Positions 47,668 to 56,481 of a DNA stretch of 64,000 nucleotides are shown here, in pieces. Origin of the DNA: Acidobacteriota bacterium (lineage in GTDB: Bacteria; Acidobacteriota; Blastocatellia; Pyrinomonadales; Pyrinomonadaceae); NCBI GenBank assembly GCA_020199775.1, contig JAIVJZ010000049.1, positions 31,749-95,748 of the forward strand. Direction: 5' to 3'. Position numbers and translations under genes: made by a program. The notes under the pieces were generated by a model. It ran no database searches, was not told the DNA's origin, and saw only the letters and a list, made by a program, of their open reading frames with translations. Position 1 is the first letter of the stretch, and each line of letters starts with the position of its first letter.

Positions 47668-48159
47668 ATGAGTACATACCTTTTGACGTGGAGTCCGAAG
47701 AAGTGGCAGTGGACAGACCTGACACAACGAATTAAAGAAATTAAGCGGAACGGCTTCTGCGTCACCGATTGGAGTTGCGGGAATAACAAATCAATCGCCG
47801 ATGGCAGCAGGCTGTTCCTCTTGCGTCAGGGCGAAGAGCCGAGGGGCATCGTCGGGGCGGGTTTCGCCATCTCCGAGCCCTACGAAGAAGTTCACTGGCG
47901 GGAAGAGAAAGCTATGGCGGGACGGACTACGATGTACTTGAAAGTTCGTTGGGAGACCCTGTTGAACCCTGAGACGGAATCAATCCTTCCCCGCGAGTGG
48001 TTGAACGAGGGCGTATTGTCAAAGGTGAACTGGAACACGCAAATATCAGGCATCAGCATCCGTAGCGAGGCAGCGGACGTGCTTGAGGAGAGGTGGGAGG
48101 CTTTCTTAGGACGCAGGGGGGACAAGTTCTCTCTTTTCGCTAACGCCCCGCGAGACTAG
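47668..48159 (+). CDS. EVE-like (PUA-superfamily) domain protein
   Basis: 163 residues: TYLLTWSPKKWQWTDLTQRI, the fold signature GFCVTDWSCGNNKSIADGSR, FLLRQGEEPRGIVGAGFAIS, and ILPREWLNEGVLSKVNWNTQ leading to SGISIRSE. This matches the EVE-like reader domain that in many bacteria precedes an HNH nuclease in modification-dependent (McrA-like) restriction enzymes. Here the protein ends right after that domain. A miniature element starts 24 bp past the stop, so the nuclease part may have been lost. It could bind modified bases but not cut. Confidence 0.7.
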   Translation: MSTYLLTWSPKKWQWTDLTQRIKEIKRNGFCVTDWSCGNNKSIADGSRLFLLRQGEEPRGIVGAGFAISEPYEEVHWREEKAMAGRTTMYLKVRWETLLNPETESILPREWLNEGVLSKVNWNTQISGISIRSEAADVLEERWEAFLGRRGDKFSLFANAPRD

Positions 48160-48182
48160 ATGATTGACACCTCCGAAGGGGC

Positions 48183-48288
48183 GGGTAGTGTTGCAAAAAT
48201 TATGTTGGCTCCGATTAGTTGTACTGAGTAGTGCATAACAGCCTCAATGTCGTGTGGGAGCCGAAAGTTTGTGCAACACTACCTCCCG
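48183..48288. mobile_element. Miniature inverted-repeat element, copy B (about 105 bp)
   Basis: The ends gggtagtgttgcaaaaa and gtttgtgcaacactacctcc mirror each other with one mismatch. The interior shares gattagttgtactga and cctcaatgtcgtgtggga with copy A. It lies directly downstream of the EVE-like gene. Confidence 0.75.
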
Positions 48289-48308
48289 GAGTGCGTTTCG
48301 TACGCGAG

Positions 48309-48356
48309 ATATTTCCTGCGACCACGACCCAGTATTGGGCGTGGTCACAGGAAATC
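48309..48356. repeat. Strong hairpin
   Basis: Arms atttcctgcgaccacgaccca and tgggcgtggtcacaggaaat pair almost completely over about 20 bp with a four-base loop. There is no T-run. It lies 20 bp after copy B and before the convergent gene end at 48405, so it may serve as a transcription barrier or be another palindromic repeat. Confidence 0.6.
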
Positions 48357-48404
48357 ATCGGCGTCACGCCGGGTAGCACGTCTGCCTTACTTTCGCGAAC
48401 TCTC

Positions 48405-48965
48405 TTACTTCGGGCACATGCTGAGCTTTAACTTCTCGTCCGCCCAACAGACCGCCTTGCGTGACTCGTCCTGAACAGCGCCGGTTTTGCCGTCGAAGAC
48501 TCTAACCCTTGGGCCGCCGCCGGAGTTGGTGTTCTGGCTTCTGCCGGCCGCTTCCCTGACCCTCTGCACGGCGGGCACCAGGAGTGCCACCAGAACCGCA
48601 TCGGAGCCTTTGCAGTAGCAGGCGTCGAGGAGGGTTCCGTTTTCCATTTCAACCGTCTTACACTCCCTCTCTTCATCAGGGCAGGGGACGGTAAGCTTGT
48701 CAGTCCGCTTCAGGTCGCGCGTGCCCGCTGAATCAGTCGCGGTCACTTTCGTCAGCGTCCCGCGTTCGACGAATAACTTAAGACCCGTTTTATTGTTGCC
48801 CTGCTTGAAGTCCAGCTTGACCTGTTGCGCTTTGCCTTCAATGCCCTGAGCCGGTGTCTGCGAGGCCGGGGCAGGCGTCGCGAGTAAGGCCGCGGCGAAC
48901 GCCAGCGTTAAGCCAACAGCCTTCACGCCGGTGGCCGAAAGGTTTCTGTGTACTTCGATTTTCAT
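48405..48965 (-). CDS. Secreted hypothetical protein
   Basis: 186 residues after a GGAGAAG site, with a signal peptide (AVGLTLAFAAALLATPAPASQ). The mature part has two Cys-containing stretches (VPCPDEERECKTVEMEN, DACYCKGSDAVLVALLVP) and a C-terminal Cys-x-x-(…)-Cys pair (VCWADEKLKLSMCPK), which suggests disulphides in the periplasm. No family is recognised. Confidence 0.7.
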   Translation of the reverse strand: MKIEVHRNLSATGVKAVGLTLAFAAALLATPAPASQTPAQGIEGKAQQVKLDFKQGNNKTGLKLFVERGTLTKVTATDSAGTRDLKRTDKLTVPCPDEERECKTVEMENGTLLDACYCKGSDAVLVALLVPAVQRVREAAGRSQNTNSGGGPRVRVFDGKTGAVQDESRKAVCWADEKLKLSMCPK

Positions 48966-49055
48966 GCGTCTTCTCCTTCACTAGTTAAATATTCATTGCG
49001 CCGTTACTGAAGTATCAGCCCGAAGTGGGACGCCGCCTATCGGGCTTGTCCGGCG

Positions 49056-50369
49056 TTACTCAAAGTTGCCTATCATTCCCTGAACCCATGCGTCTTTTAG
49101 CGTGTTGGCAACCGTTACCTCATTGCCGGGGCCGCTGATTGTCCCGACCGCGATGTAGTTGTCGGGCAGTTGGACGACGGCCGTGAACCCCAGGTTACCA
49201 CCCGCCTTCCAGGGAATTGCGTTGACCCCGAAGTTCTTGGTGGCGAAGGGGCTTGAGAGGAATTCTGACCAGCCGAGGCTATCGTCTCGCGTCGCGGCGG
49301 TGCTGTCGTCGTACATCATTTTCCGCACCTTGTCGGAGACGAGCGTGTTCGTGGCCTGATAGTTCGCCATGAAGGCCGCGAGGTCGCGCATGCTCAGGTA
49401 GTAGCCTCCCTGCGCGTGGCAACCGTGGTTCTTATCCTTCTCCGACCAGTAACGCGGGTTGTCGCCGCCGAGAGGATTATCGTAATAGCGCGCGAAGACG
49501 ACCGCAGGAGTTCGCTTGGGGAAATCGACCGCCGGGTCGCACGAGGGACGGATGCCGGGGCGGATCACGTCGAACACATTCTTCTGCATCCAGTTCTCAA
49601 AGAAGTCGCCGTAGAGCTTGCCGTAAACTTCGTGATTGTTGTTGGCGACGTTGGCGGCCTCGATTTGCTTCTCGATCTGGTCGGCCTTCGCCGGGTCTAC
49701 GAGTCGCGGCCAGAGGTAAGTGAGCACCGTCGCGTTGAAGTTCGAATATTTACGCACGCCGATGTCCGACTGCTGGATGCCCTTATCAATGTAATCGAAA
49801 GGAGACGTTTTGTTGGTGACCGAGCGGAAGCCGCTCTTGTGCTGCATCAACTGGGCGAAGGTGGTTTTGGCGATGCGAGCCGTGGCTTGAGCGGCGGCGG
49901 CAGTATCGTCGGGCGGCGTATTCACCCAGGCGCGCCACGCTTTCGGCAGGTAGGGCAGGATCGGGCTGTTGCTCTGCTTTTCGATTGTAAGCGCGGGGTT
50001 CTTGGCGGCACGCTTCTCGAACACGGAGAGCAGCGTGATGAATGAAATCATCTTAAAGTCGCTGCCGATGTCGCTCGGCGTCGAAGTGGTCATCAAGGCG
50101 TTCTTGACGCCGTTGCCGTCGCCTCGAATCGCCAACCCTCCGGCAGTTTCGGCGACGATCCTCCCGTCCTTAATGATGACCGCCGCATAACCGTCTAACG
50201 GCGACGGCGCGCCGAGTTTGTTCTCGTTAACTTTGGCGATGAATTTTTCCTTGTCGAATTTCAAGGTCTTCGCGCCGACTTGAGTGCCGCCGAGTTGCGC
50301 GTAGACGCCTGTGGAATTAAGCAACAACACGAATAATACGAGCAGACTGACGAGTGATCTGACTTTCAT
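49056..50369 (-). CDS. Serine hydrolase, class C beta-lactamase-like
   Basis: The ATG at 50369 follows AAAGGA and gives a signal peptide (SLLVLFVLLLNSTGVYAQ); about 437 residues. The beta-lactamase/DD-peptidase motifs are present in modified form: S-x-x-K in DIGSDFKMISF, Y-x-N in VRKYSNFNATV, and a late WKAGGNLGF in the position of the KTG box. The deviations suggest an esterase or peptidase rather than antibiotic resistance. It is periplasmic and monocistronic. Confidence 0.8.
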   Translation of the reverse strand: MKVRSLVSLLVLFVLLLNSTGVYAQLGGTQVGAKTLKFDKEKFIAKVNENKLGAPSPLDGYAAVIIKDGRIVAETAGGLAIRGDGNGVKNALMTTSTPSDIGSDFKMISFITLLSVFEKRAAKNPALTIEKQSNSPILPYLPKAWRAWVNTPPDDTAAAAQATARIAKTTFAQLMQHKSGFRSVTNKTSPFDYIDKGIQQSDIGVRKYSNFNATVLTYLWPRLVDPAKADQIEKQIEAANVANNNHEVYGKLYGDFFENWMQKNVFDVIRPGIRPSCDPAVDFPKRTPAVVFARYYDNPLGGDNPRYWSEKDKNHGCHAQGGYYLSMRDLAAFMANYQATNTLVSDKVRKMMYDDSTAATRDDSLGWSEFLSSPFATKNFGVNAIPWKAGGNLGFTAVVQLPDNYIAVGTISGPGNEVTVANTLKDAWVQGMIGNFE

Positions 50370-50521
50370 GATATTTTCCTTTCGCTGTAACTTTCGCCCG
50401 CAAGGCGATCTCAACTACTTAAGGCGCAAAGTCGGCGCGAAAGTTATCATCGTCCTGTAACATTTTTTTCCGCGGCGGTGTGATAAATTAATTTAGATAA
50501 AAGTTTGGGTCGAAGAGGGTA

Positions 50522-51103
50522 ATGGCTACACGGTCGGGGCACGAAGTAACTGAGTTGCTGCAAGCTTGGAGCGCGGGCGACCGGGAAGCCCTCGAACGTC
50601 TCACGCCCATCGTTCATGCGGAACTTCACCGCATCGCCAAACGCTACATCAGCCGGGAACGTCCCGGCCATACTTTGCAAACGACGGCGCTCGTCAACGA
50701 AGCCTATGTGCGGCTGATTGATTGGAAAAACGTGCGCTGGCAAAACCGCGCGCATTTTTTCGGCGTGTCCGCGCAACTCATGCGCCGCATACTGGTTGAC
50801 TTCGCGCGCCGCCGCCCCCACCTCAAGAACGTGGAGATCAGACACGTCGCCATAGACGAAGCCTTCGTCGTACCCGGACAGCGCGACGCGGACTTGGTCG
50901 CGCTCGACGAGGCGTTGACGGCGCTGTCCGAGATCGACGAACGCAAGGCGCGGATCGTCGAACTGCGTTTCTTCGGCGGCTTGAGTTTCGAGGAGGCCGC
51001 GGAAGTGATGAATCTGTCGAAGATCACCATCGTGCGCGAATGGAACAAAGCGAAGGTCTGGCTTTTCCGTGAACTCAGTCTCAAGACAGGCGATGAAAGC
51101 TGA
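50522..51103 (+). CDS. ECF-type RNA polymerase sigma factor (acidobacterial/planctomycete type)
   Basis: 193 residues: region 2 (ELHRIAKRYISRERPGHTLQ, TTALVNEAYVRLIDW), a short linker, and region 4 with the helix-turn-helix (LSFEEAAEVMNLSKITIVRE, WNKAKVWLFREL). This is the sigma-70 subfamily widespread in Acidobacteria and Planctomycetes. The stop lies 11 bases inside the following kinase gene, so regulation through that kinase is very likely. No anti-sigma gene is present. Confidence 0.93.
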   Translation: MATRSGHEVTELLQAWSAGDREALERLTPIVHAELHRIAKRYISRERPGHTLQTTALVNEAYVRLIDWKNVRWQNRAHFFGVSAQLMRRILVDFARRRPHLKNVEIRHVAIDEAFVVPGQRDADLVALDEALTALSEIDERKARIVELRFFGGLSFEEAAEVMNLSKITIVREWNKAKVWLFRELSLKTGDES

Positions 51104-54005
51104 CCGCTGGCGACAAGTTGAACAACTCTACGACGCCGCCGTTGAACTGCCCGTCGCGGAGCGCGCAAAGTTTGCGGAGGATGCCTGCGGCGGCGACGAA
51201 GATTTGCGGCGCGAACTGTTGAGCCTGTTAGCAGCGGAGCAAGAGGCCGGCGACTTTATGGAGTCGCCCGCGCTCGACATCGCCGCCAAAGCGATTGCGC
51301 AGGAGCGAGTTTCGGTCACACAAGCCTCTTTCATCGGCCGCGAACTCGGCGCGTACAAAATCGAAAAGCTGCTCGGCGTGGGCGGGATGGGTGAGGTTTA
51401 TCTCGCCCACGACGCGAAGCTCAAGCGCAAGGTCGCTCTGAAAATTTTGCCGCCGCAGTTTATTTCCGACCCGGAGCGCGTCAGGCGTTTTGAACGCGAA
51501 TCGCGCGCCGTCTCCGCCCTCAATCACCCGAACCTGATCACCATCTACGACATCGGAATTTCGGACGGCGTGCATTACATCGCCACCGAATTCGTCACGG
51601 GAAAGACGGTGCGCGATTTGATCGACGAAGGCTTGAAGATGAGAGACGCGCTGGCGATTGCCACGCAGGTCGCGGAAGCGTTGGGCGCGGCGCATCAGGC
51701 GGGCGTCTTTCATCGAGACATCAAACCTGAGAACATCATGGTGCGCCCCGACGGCTACGTGAAGGTGTTGGACTTCGGACTGGCGAAGCTCAGCGAACCG
51801 GGCACGGCCACAGGGTTGAACCTCTCTTCGCAGACACAACCCGGACTGCTCATGGGAACGCTGGCCTACATGTCGCCCGAACAAGCGGCGGGCGACGAGG
51901 TGGACGAGCGATCCGATATTTGGAGTTTGGGCGTTGTGCTTTACGAGATGATGACCGGCACGTCGCCGACCAAAGGCGCGAACCGTCTTGAGACTCTCGG
52001 CGCGATTCTTTCAAAAGAGCCTTTGAATGTTTCGGATTCGCGTCCGCCGCTGCCCTCCGAACTCGATCACATACTCGGCAAAGCTCTCGAAAAAGACCGC
52101 GAACTGCGTTATCAAACGGCTTCGGATTTTCGCGCCGACTTGAAACGTCTGAAACGCGAAATCGACTCGTCGCCTTCAATGCCGGGCGAAGGCGGCAGGA
52201 CGGCGCAGCGAAACCTGTCGGCGGTCGCTTCCACGGCGAAACCATGGCTCAGGCGCACACACGTGTTGGTTGCTCTGGCCGTGGTCGCGCTGTCGCTGGG
52301 CGGTTGGCTGCTGGCTACGAAGTGGCTCACGTCGAAAGCCCCTGCGGGCCCCGACTGGTCACGTGCGCGCAACGTGCAACTCACAATCAAAGAAGCCTCG
52401 GAACTTTTTTGCAGTCTCGCGCCGGACGGCAAGTCTTTCGTCTATGTGAGCTTCGACGAGGCGGGCAACACGGACATTTACTGGCAGCGCGTCGGCGGCA
52501 AGAACCCGACCAACCTCACCAGAGATTCTTTGGAGAACGAGACGACCCCGGCCTTTTCGCCGGACGGAAATCTGATCGCTTTCCATTCCGCACGCGAACC
52601 TCCGGGGCTGTACATCATGGAGGCGACCGGCGAGAACCTGCGTCGCCTTTCCGACATCGGCTACCACCCTTCGTGGTCGCCCGACGGGAAGCAGATCGTC
52701 GTCGGCACGGAGTGGGTCGGCGTCCACTCGAATAAAAGCGCCAGCCCGAGCGCGTTGTGGATTATTGATGTTGCGACCGGCGCGAAACGTCTGCTGACCG
52801 AAGGCGACGCCGCGCAACCGAGTTGGTCGCCCGACGGCGGACGTATTGCTTACTGGTACTGGTCTACTGAAGGGCGCGGCGACATCGCAACCATTCCCGT
52901 CGCGGGTGGGACGCCCGTCAAAATCACAGCGGAAGACTCGACCGACTGGAATCCCGTGTGGTCGCCCGACGGAAAATACATCTATTTCGCCAGCGACCGC
53001 GCCGGCAGCATGAATTTATGGCGCATCGCCGTGGACGAAAAAACGGCGGAGGTCTTGGGCGCGGCCGAAGCGGTTACGACGCCGTCAAGGTATGCGCTCA
53101 GCGTCAGTTTTTCGCGCGACGGTAAGTCGCTGGCTTACGTGCGCTATGAGAGTCAGGCGAATTTACAGTCCATCACTTTCGATGCGTCGTCAGGTAACGT
53201 GACGGGCGAACCGGTTTGGGTGACGCGAGGCTTTACGGGCATCAGCCACCCGCAGCTTTCGCCCGACGGCGAGCATTACGTCGCGCGCTGGCCTCGTCTG
53301 ACTCAGGAAGACCTCGCCATCTTCAACAAAGACGGCTCGAACTGGCGCGCCCTGACGGACGACAAATTCCAAGACCGCTGGCCGCGCTGGTTTCCCGACG
53401 GGCGGCGCGTCGCTTTCAGCTCCGACCGCGGCGGCCTCAATCAAATCTGGTCGATCAACGCCGACGGCACGGGGTTGCAGCAACTCACGTATGCCGATGG
53501 GAACGGCGCGAGTTCACCGGTTCTGTCCCCGGACGGAAAAAATTTGGCCTACCTGCAACTCACAGATACAGGTGCGCGTGCTTACGTGTTTAACCTGACG
53601 AAGGGGTGGCAGGAGCAGAGCCCGCAGCAGTTGCCGCCCGTTCCGGCGTTCAGGGGTTATTTCGTCCCGAACGACTGGACATCCGACGGCGACAAACTCA
53701 TCGGCACGTTTGTCGACGAAGATAGAAACAACGCCGGGGTCGGAACATATTCCTTCTCGTCCGACCGTTATGAAAGGCTGACGGATATTGGCGCCTATCC
53801 CAGTTGGTTGAAGGACGACCGTAAATTCATCTTCATCCATCAGACCACAATTTATTTGGCCGACGCCGAAAGCAAGAAAGCCCAATCAATCTTTAAGCCC
53901 TCCATACACGGGCTTCAAACTCCCTCTGTTTCGCCGGATAACCGAACGGTATACTTCCGGTTTTTGCAAGTCGAAGCGGATGTCTGGTTATTAAGCTTCG
54001 AATAG
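51093..54005 (+). CDS. Membrane Ser/Thr protein kinase with TolB/WD40-like propeller
   Basis: The ATG at 51093 overlaps the sigma factor stop. 970 residues: a helical N-terminus (1-80), a Hanks-type kinase (90-350; GVGGMGEVYLAHDAKLKRKV, VALKIL, HRDIKPENIMVRP, LDFGLAKLSEPG, YMSPEQAAGDEVDERSD), one membrane helix near 400 (VLVALAVVALSLGGWLLATK), and a periplasmic TolB/PD40 propeller with repeats such as WSPDGKYIYFASDRAGSMNLW. The kinase motifs are intact. The outer propeller probably senses a ligand and the inner kinase acts on the coupled sigma factor. Confidence 0.95.
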   Translation: MKADRWRQVEQLYDAAVELPVAERAKFAEDACGGDEDLRRELLSLLAAEQEAGDFMESPALDIAAKAIAQERVSVTQASFIGRELGAYKIEKLLGVGGMGEVYLAHDAKLKRKVALKILPPQFISDPERVRRFERESRAVSALNHPNLITIYDIGISDGVHYIATEFVTGKTVRDLIDEGLKMRDALAIATQVAEALGAAHQAGVFHRDIKPENIMVRPDGYVKVLDFGLAKLSEPGTATGLNLSSQTQPGLLMGTLAYMSPEQAAGDEVDERSDIWSLGVVLYEMMTGTSPTKGANRLETLGAILSKEPLNVSDSRPPLPSELDHILGKALEKDRELRYQTASDFRADLKRLKREIDSSPSMPGEGGRTAQRNLSAVASTAKPWLRRTHVLVALAVVALSLGGWLLATKWLTSKAPAGPDWSRARNVQLTIKEASELFCSLAPDGKSFVYVSFDEAGNTDIYWQRVGGKNPTNLTRDSLENETTPAFSPDGNLIAFHSAREPPGLYIMEATGENLRRLSDIGYHPSWSPDGKQIVVGTEWVGVHSNKSASPSALWIIDVATGAKRLLTEGDAAQPSWSPDGGRIAYWYWSTEGRGDIATIPVAGGTPVKITAEDSTDWNPVWSPDGKYIYFASDRAGSMNLWRIAVDEKTAEVLGAAEAVTTPSRYALSVSFSRDGKSLAYVRYESQANLQSITFDASSGNVTGEPVWVTRGFTGISHPQLSPDGEHYVARWPRLTQEDLAIFNKDGSNWRALTDDKFQDRWPRWFPDGRRVAFSSDRGGLNQIWSINADGTGLQQLTYADGNGASSPVLSPDGKNLAYLQLTDTGARAYVFNLTKGWQEQSPQQLPPVPAFRGYFVPNDWTSDGDKLIGTFVDEDRNNAGVGTYSFSSDRYERLTDIGAYPSWLKDDRKFIFIHQTTIYLADAESKKAQSIFKPSIHGLQTPSVSPDNRTVYFRFLQVEADVWLLSFE

Positions 54006-54662
54006 CGTTGAGGCCGGCGCGAGGGATGAATCAGTTGTGAATTATTGTAAATCTTGTTTGAGCTAAGCGCGCCCTCACGCGCTTCATAGAGCGGCTTCGG
54101 GCTTGAGACGACAAAGAGGGTCGGAGAATCAAATCTCAGCCCCTTTTTTGTCGCTCTAAAAATGGCACGGCGATGAGGACGCCGCCGTGATACTCACGCT
54201 AACCCTGCCGGTGGCGCAGCCGCTCCCGCCCGCGCAAGCGCACAGGCGCTTTGAGTCCCGGCCCGGATTTCAACATCGGAAGGCGAGTGGTATTATCCGG
54301 GGCACACGACAGTAACCATCAAATTATGCCGGACTCGGCGGACGAATTGTAGAGGATGCGAGCGTGATCGAAACCGGGCGAAACCGGCGGTGATCGCATC
54401 TGCCAGTCAAGTATTTTCTTTATGCCGCCCCGTGCAACGGGCGATTCCGTATAGGCCACGCCGGCAGGTAAACAGAGACGCCCGCCGATGTGACCACGCG
54501 CGGGCGGCGCGCGGGCGACCTTGAATGCCGCCGCCGGTGGCGGAAGCGGGACGGCGATACGGGCTACAGGCATTTGTTCTCACAGGCCGTGCGGCGCGAT
54601 TTCGTACCGCCAGCCTCGGCGGCCGGAAAACCAGTTTGGACAAGTCAGGGGGTGAACATTAA
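54006..54662. other. Long leader or intergenic region before the aldehyde oxidoreductase operon
   Basis: 657 bp without a supported gene. A terminator-like hairpin lies at about 54110-54152 (gagggtcggaga ... tctcagccccttttttgtc), placed to end the kinase transcript. The part 54300-54640 is very G+C-rich with several short inverted repeats and could be a structured leader, for example molybdenum-cofactor-responsive, but no known riboswitch consensus is visible. Confidence 0.4.
54110..54152 (+). terminator. Probable intrinsic terminator after the kinase gene
   Basis: An imperfect stem (gggtcggaga / tctcagcccc) with loop atcaaa is followed by six T residues. It lies about 105 bp after the kinase stop. 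Confidence 0.55.
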
Positions 54663-55490
54663 ATGAGTGACGAATTCGACGAGAGCTCGGGGCCCGAGTT
54701 GACGGCCGACGAGGAGGCGCTGTTAAAGGAGATGCCGACGTTGACCGACGTCGGGCAGGCGCGACGCACCTTCATGGGGCAGACCATCGCGGGTGGGATG
54801 GGGCTGTTCGCCCTGATGCTGTTGGAGAAGGAGAGGGCGCTGGCCGCCCTCTGCACGGAGCCCGGCGCGGTGTTCGCAGCCGCGCCCGCCGTCGAGAACC
54901 CCGTCAGGGTCGCGCTGAAGATCAACGGCGCGACGAGAACACTCGAACTCGATTCGCGCATGGTGCTCCTGGACGCTCTGCGCGAGCGGCTCGAACTGAC
55001 GGGGACGAAGAAGGGTTGCGACCAGGGGCAGTGCGGCGCGTGCACGGTGCTCGTCGACGGCCGCCGCGTGTTGTCGTGCCTGACGCTCGCCGCCACGGTC
55101 GAGGGTAAGGAGGTCACGACCGTCGAGGGGCTGGCGAAGGAAGACGAGCTGCACCCCGTGCAGGCGGCCTTCATCAAGTACGACGGCTTCCAGTGCGGCT
55201 ACTGCACGCCGGGCCAAATCTGCTCGGCCGTCGGCGTGCTCGCGGAGGCGCGACGCGGGGACGTGAGCCACGTCACGGAGGACGTAAACGCTTCGACCAC
55301 GCGGCTGACGGACGACGAGATACGCGAGCGGATGAGCGGCAACATCTGCCGTTGCGGCGCCTACCCGGGCATCGTCGCGGCCATCCGGGAAGTCCACTCG
55401 GGCCGGGAATCGGCGCGGACGTGGCGCTTCGTCGAGGGTGAGGAGTTGGCGCGGGTCAGGAAGGAGTGGGAAGCCGATGAGACCGTTTAA
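54663..55490 (+). CDS. paoA: Aldehyde oxidoreductase 2Fe-2S subunit (PaoA/YagT-like)
   Basis: 275 residues, start after GGGGGTG. A twin-arginine-like leader (ARRTFMGQTIAGGMGLFALM) precedes a plant-type ferredoxin domain with CDQGQCGACTVLVDGRRVLS and a C-terminal helical 2Fe-2S domain with CGYCTPGQICSA and NICRCGAYPGI. All eight cluster cysteines are present. It passes electrons from the Mo subunit to FAD. The Tat leader means the whole folded complex is exported to the periplasm. Its end overlaps the FAD subunit start by 14 bases. Confidence 0.93.
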   Translation: MSDEFDESSGPELTADEEALLKEMPTLTDVGQARRTFMGQTIAGGMGLFALMLLEKERALAALCTEPGAVFAAAPAVENPVRVALKINGATRTLELDSRMVLLDALRERLELTGTKKGCDQGQCGACTVLVDGRRVLSCLTLAATVEGKEVTTVEGLAKEDELHPVQAAFIKYDGFQCGYCTPGQICSAVGVLAEARRGDVSHVTEDVNASTTRLTDDEIRERMSGNICRCGAYPGIVAAIREVHSGRESARTWRFVEGEELARVRKEWEADETV

Positions 55491-56463
55491 GTACGTGCGC
55501 GCGAGTGACGCGGCGGCGGCCGCACGCGCTGTCGCGGCGAACCCGCGTGCGAAGTTTCTGGGGGGCGGAACCAACATTCTCGATCTGATGAAGGAGGACG
55601 TTGAGCGACCGAACGAGTTAGTGGACGTGACCCGCCTGAAGCTCTCGGAGATCAAGGCTGCGAGCGGCGGGGTCTCCATCGGTGCGCTGGCGAAGAACTC
55701 CGACACGGCCAACCACCCGCTGATACGCCGGAACTACCCGTTGCTCACGCAGGCCATCGTGGCGGGCGCATCGGGGCAACTCCGCAACATGGCGACTAAC
55801 GGCGGGAACCTGTTGCAGCGCACGCGCTGCCAGTACTTCTACGACACGGCGATGCCTTGCAACAAGCGCGAGCCGGGGACGGGCTGTGGCGCGCTCGAAG
55901 GGCTCAACCGGATTCACGCCATCTTCGGCTGGAGTGACAAGTGCGTGGCAACTTATCCGGGCGACATGGCGAACGCGCTCTACGCGCTCGACGCCGTGGT
56001 TCGGGTCAGGGGCGCTTCGGGGCGCGAGCGCGCCATCCCCGTCGGCGAGTTCCACCGCCTGCCGGGCGATACGCCGCAGCAAGACAGCAACCTCGCGCAC
56101 GGCGAGCTGATTACGGCCATCGATCTGCCGAAGTCGAACTTCGCCAAAAATTCTTACTACTTGAAGGTGCGCGACCGCGCCTCTTACGCCTTCGCGCTCG
56201 TCTCCGTGGCTGCCGCGCTCGAACTCGAACGCGGCCGCGTCAAACAAGCGCGCGTCGTGCTCGGCTCTGTGGCGCACAAGCCGTGGCGCAGTCTTGAAGC
56301 TGAAGCCGCACTGGTCGGGGGGCCCGCGTCGGAGGAGAGCTTCCGGCGGGCTGCCGAGGCGGCGCTCGCGGGCGCGAAGCCGCTGGCGCATAACGGGTAC
56401 AAGGTCGAACTGGGGAAACGGGCGGTCGTGCGCGCTCTGATGCGTGCGAGCAGGCTGGCGTGA
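55477..56463 (+). CDS. paoB: Aldehyde oxidoreductase FAD subunit (PaoB/YagS-like)
   Basis: The ATG at 55477 lies inside the preceding gene. 328 residues of the CO-dehydrogenase-flavoprotein family: FAD-binding KFLGGGTNILDLMK, ASGQLRNMATNGGNLLQRTR, and a C-terminal domain (RDRASYAFALVSVAAALELE). An insert with cysteines (RCQYFYDTAMPCNKREPGTG, CGALEG, DKCVATYPGDM) matches the 4Fe-4S insertion of the PaoB type. It accepts electrons from the 2Fe-2S subunit and has no own Tat signal, as expected for co-export. Confidence 0.93.
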   Translation: MRPFKYVRASDAAAAARAVAANPRAKFLGGGTNILDLMKEDVERPNELVDVTRLKLSEIKAASGGVSIGALAKNSDTANHPLIRRNYPLLTQAIVAGASGQLRNMATNGGNLLQRTRCQYFYDTAMPCNKREPGTGCGALEGLNRIHAIFGWSDKCVATYPGDMANALYALDAVVRVRGASGRERAIPVGEFHRLPGDTPQQDSNLAHGELITAIDLPKSNFAKNSYYLKVRDRASYAFALVSVAAALELERGRVKQARVVLGSVAHKPWRSLEAEAALVGGPASEESFRRAAEAALAGAKPLAHNGYKVELGKRAVVRALMRASRLA

Positions 56464-56481
56464 GGGGATGGAGGTGACGGG

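Noticed and set aside
49056..50369. Antibiotic-resistance beta-lactamase
   Set aside because: The active-site boxes deviate from true AmpC enzymes, and such paralogues are usually esterases or peptidases, so resistance is not claimed.
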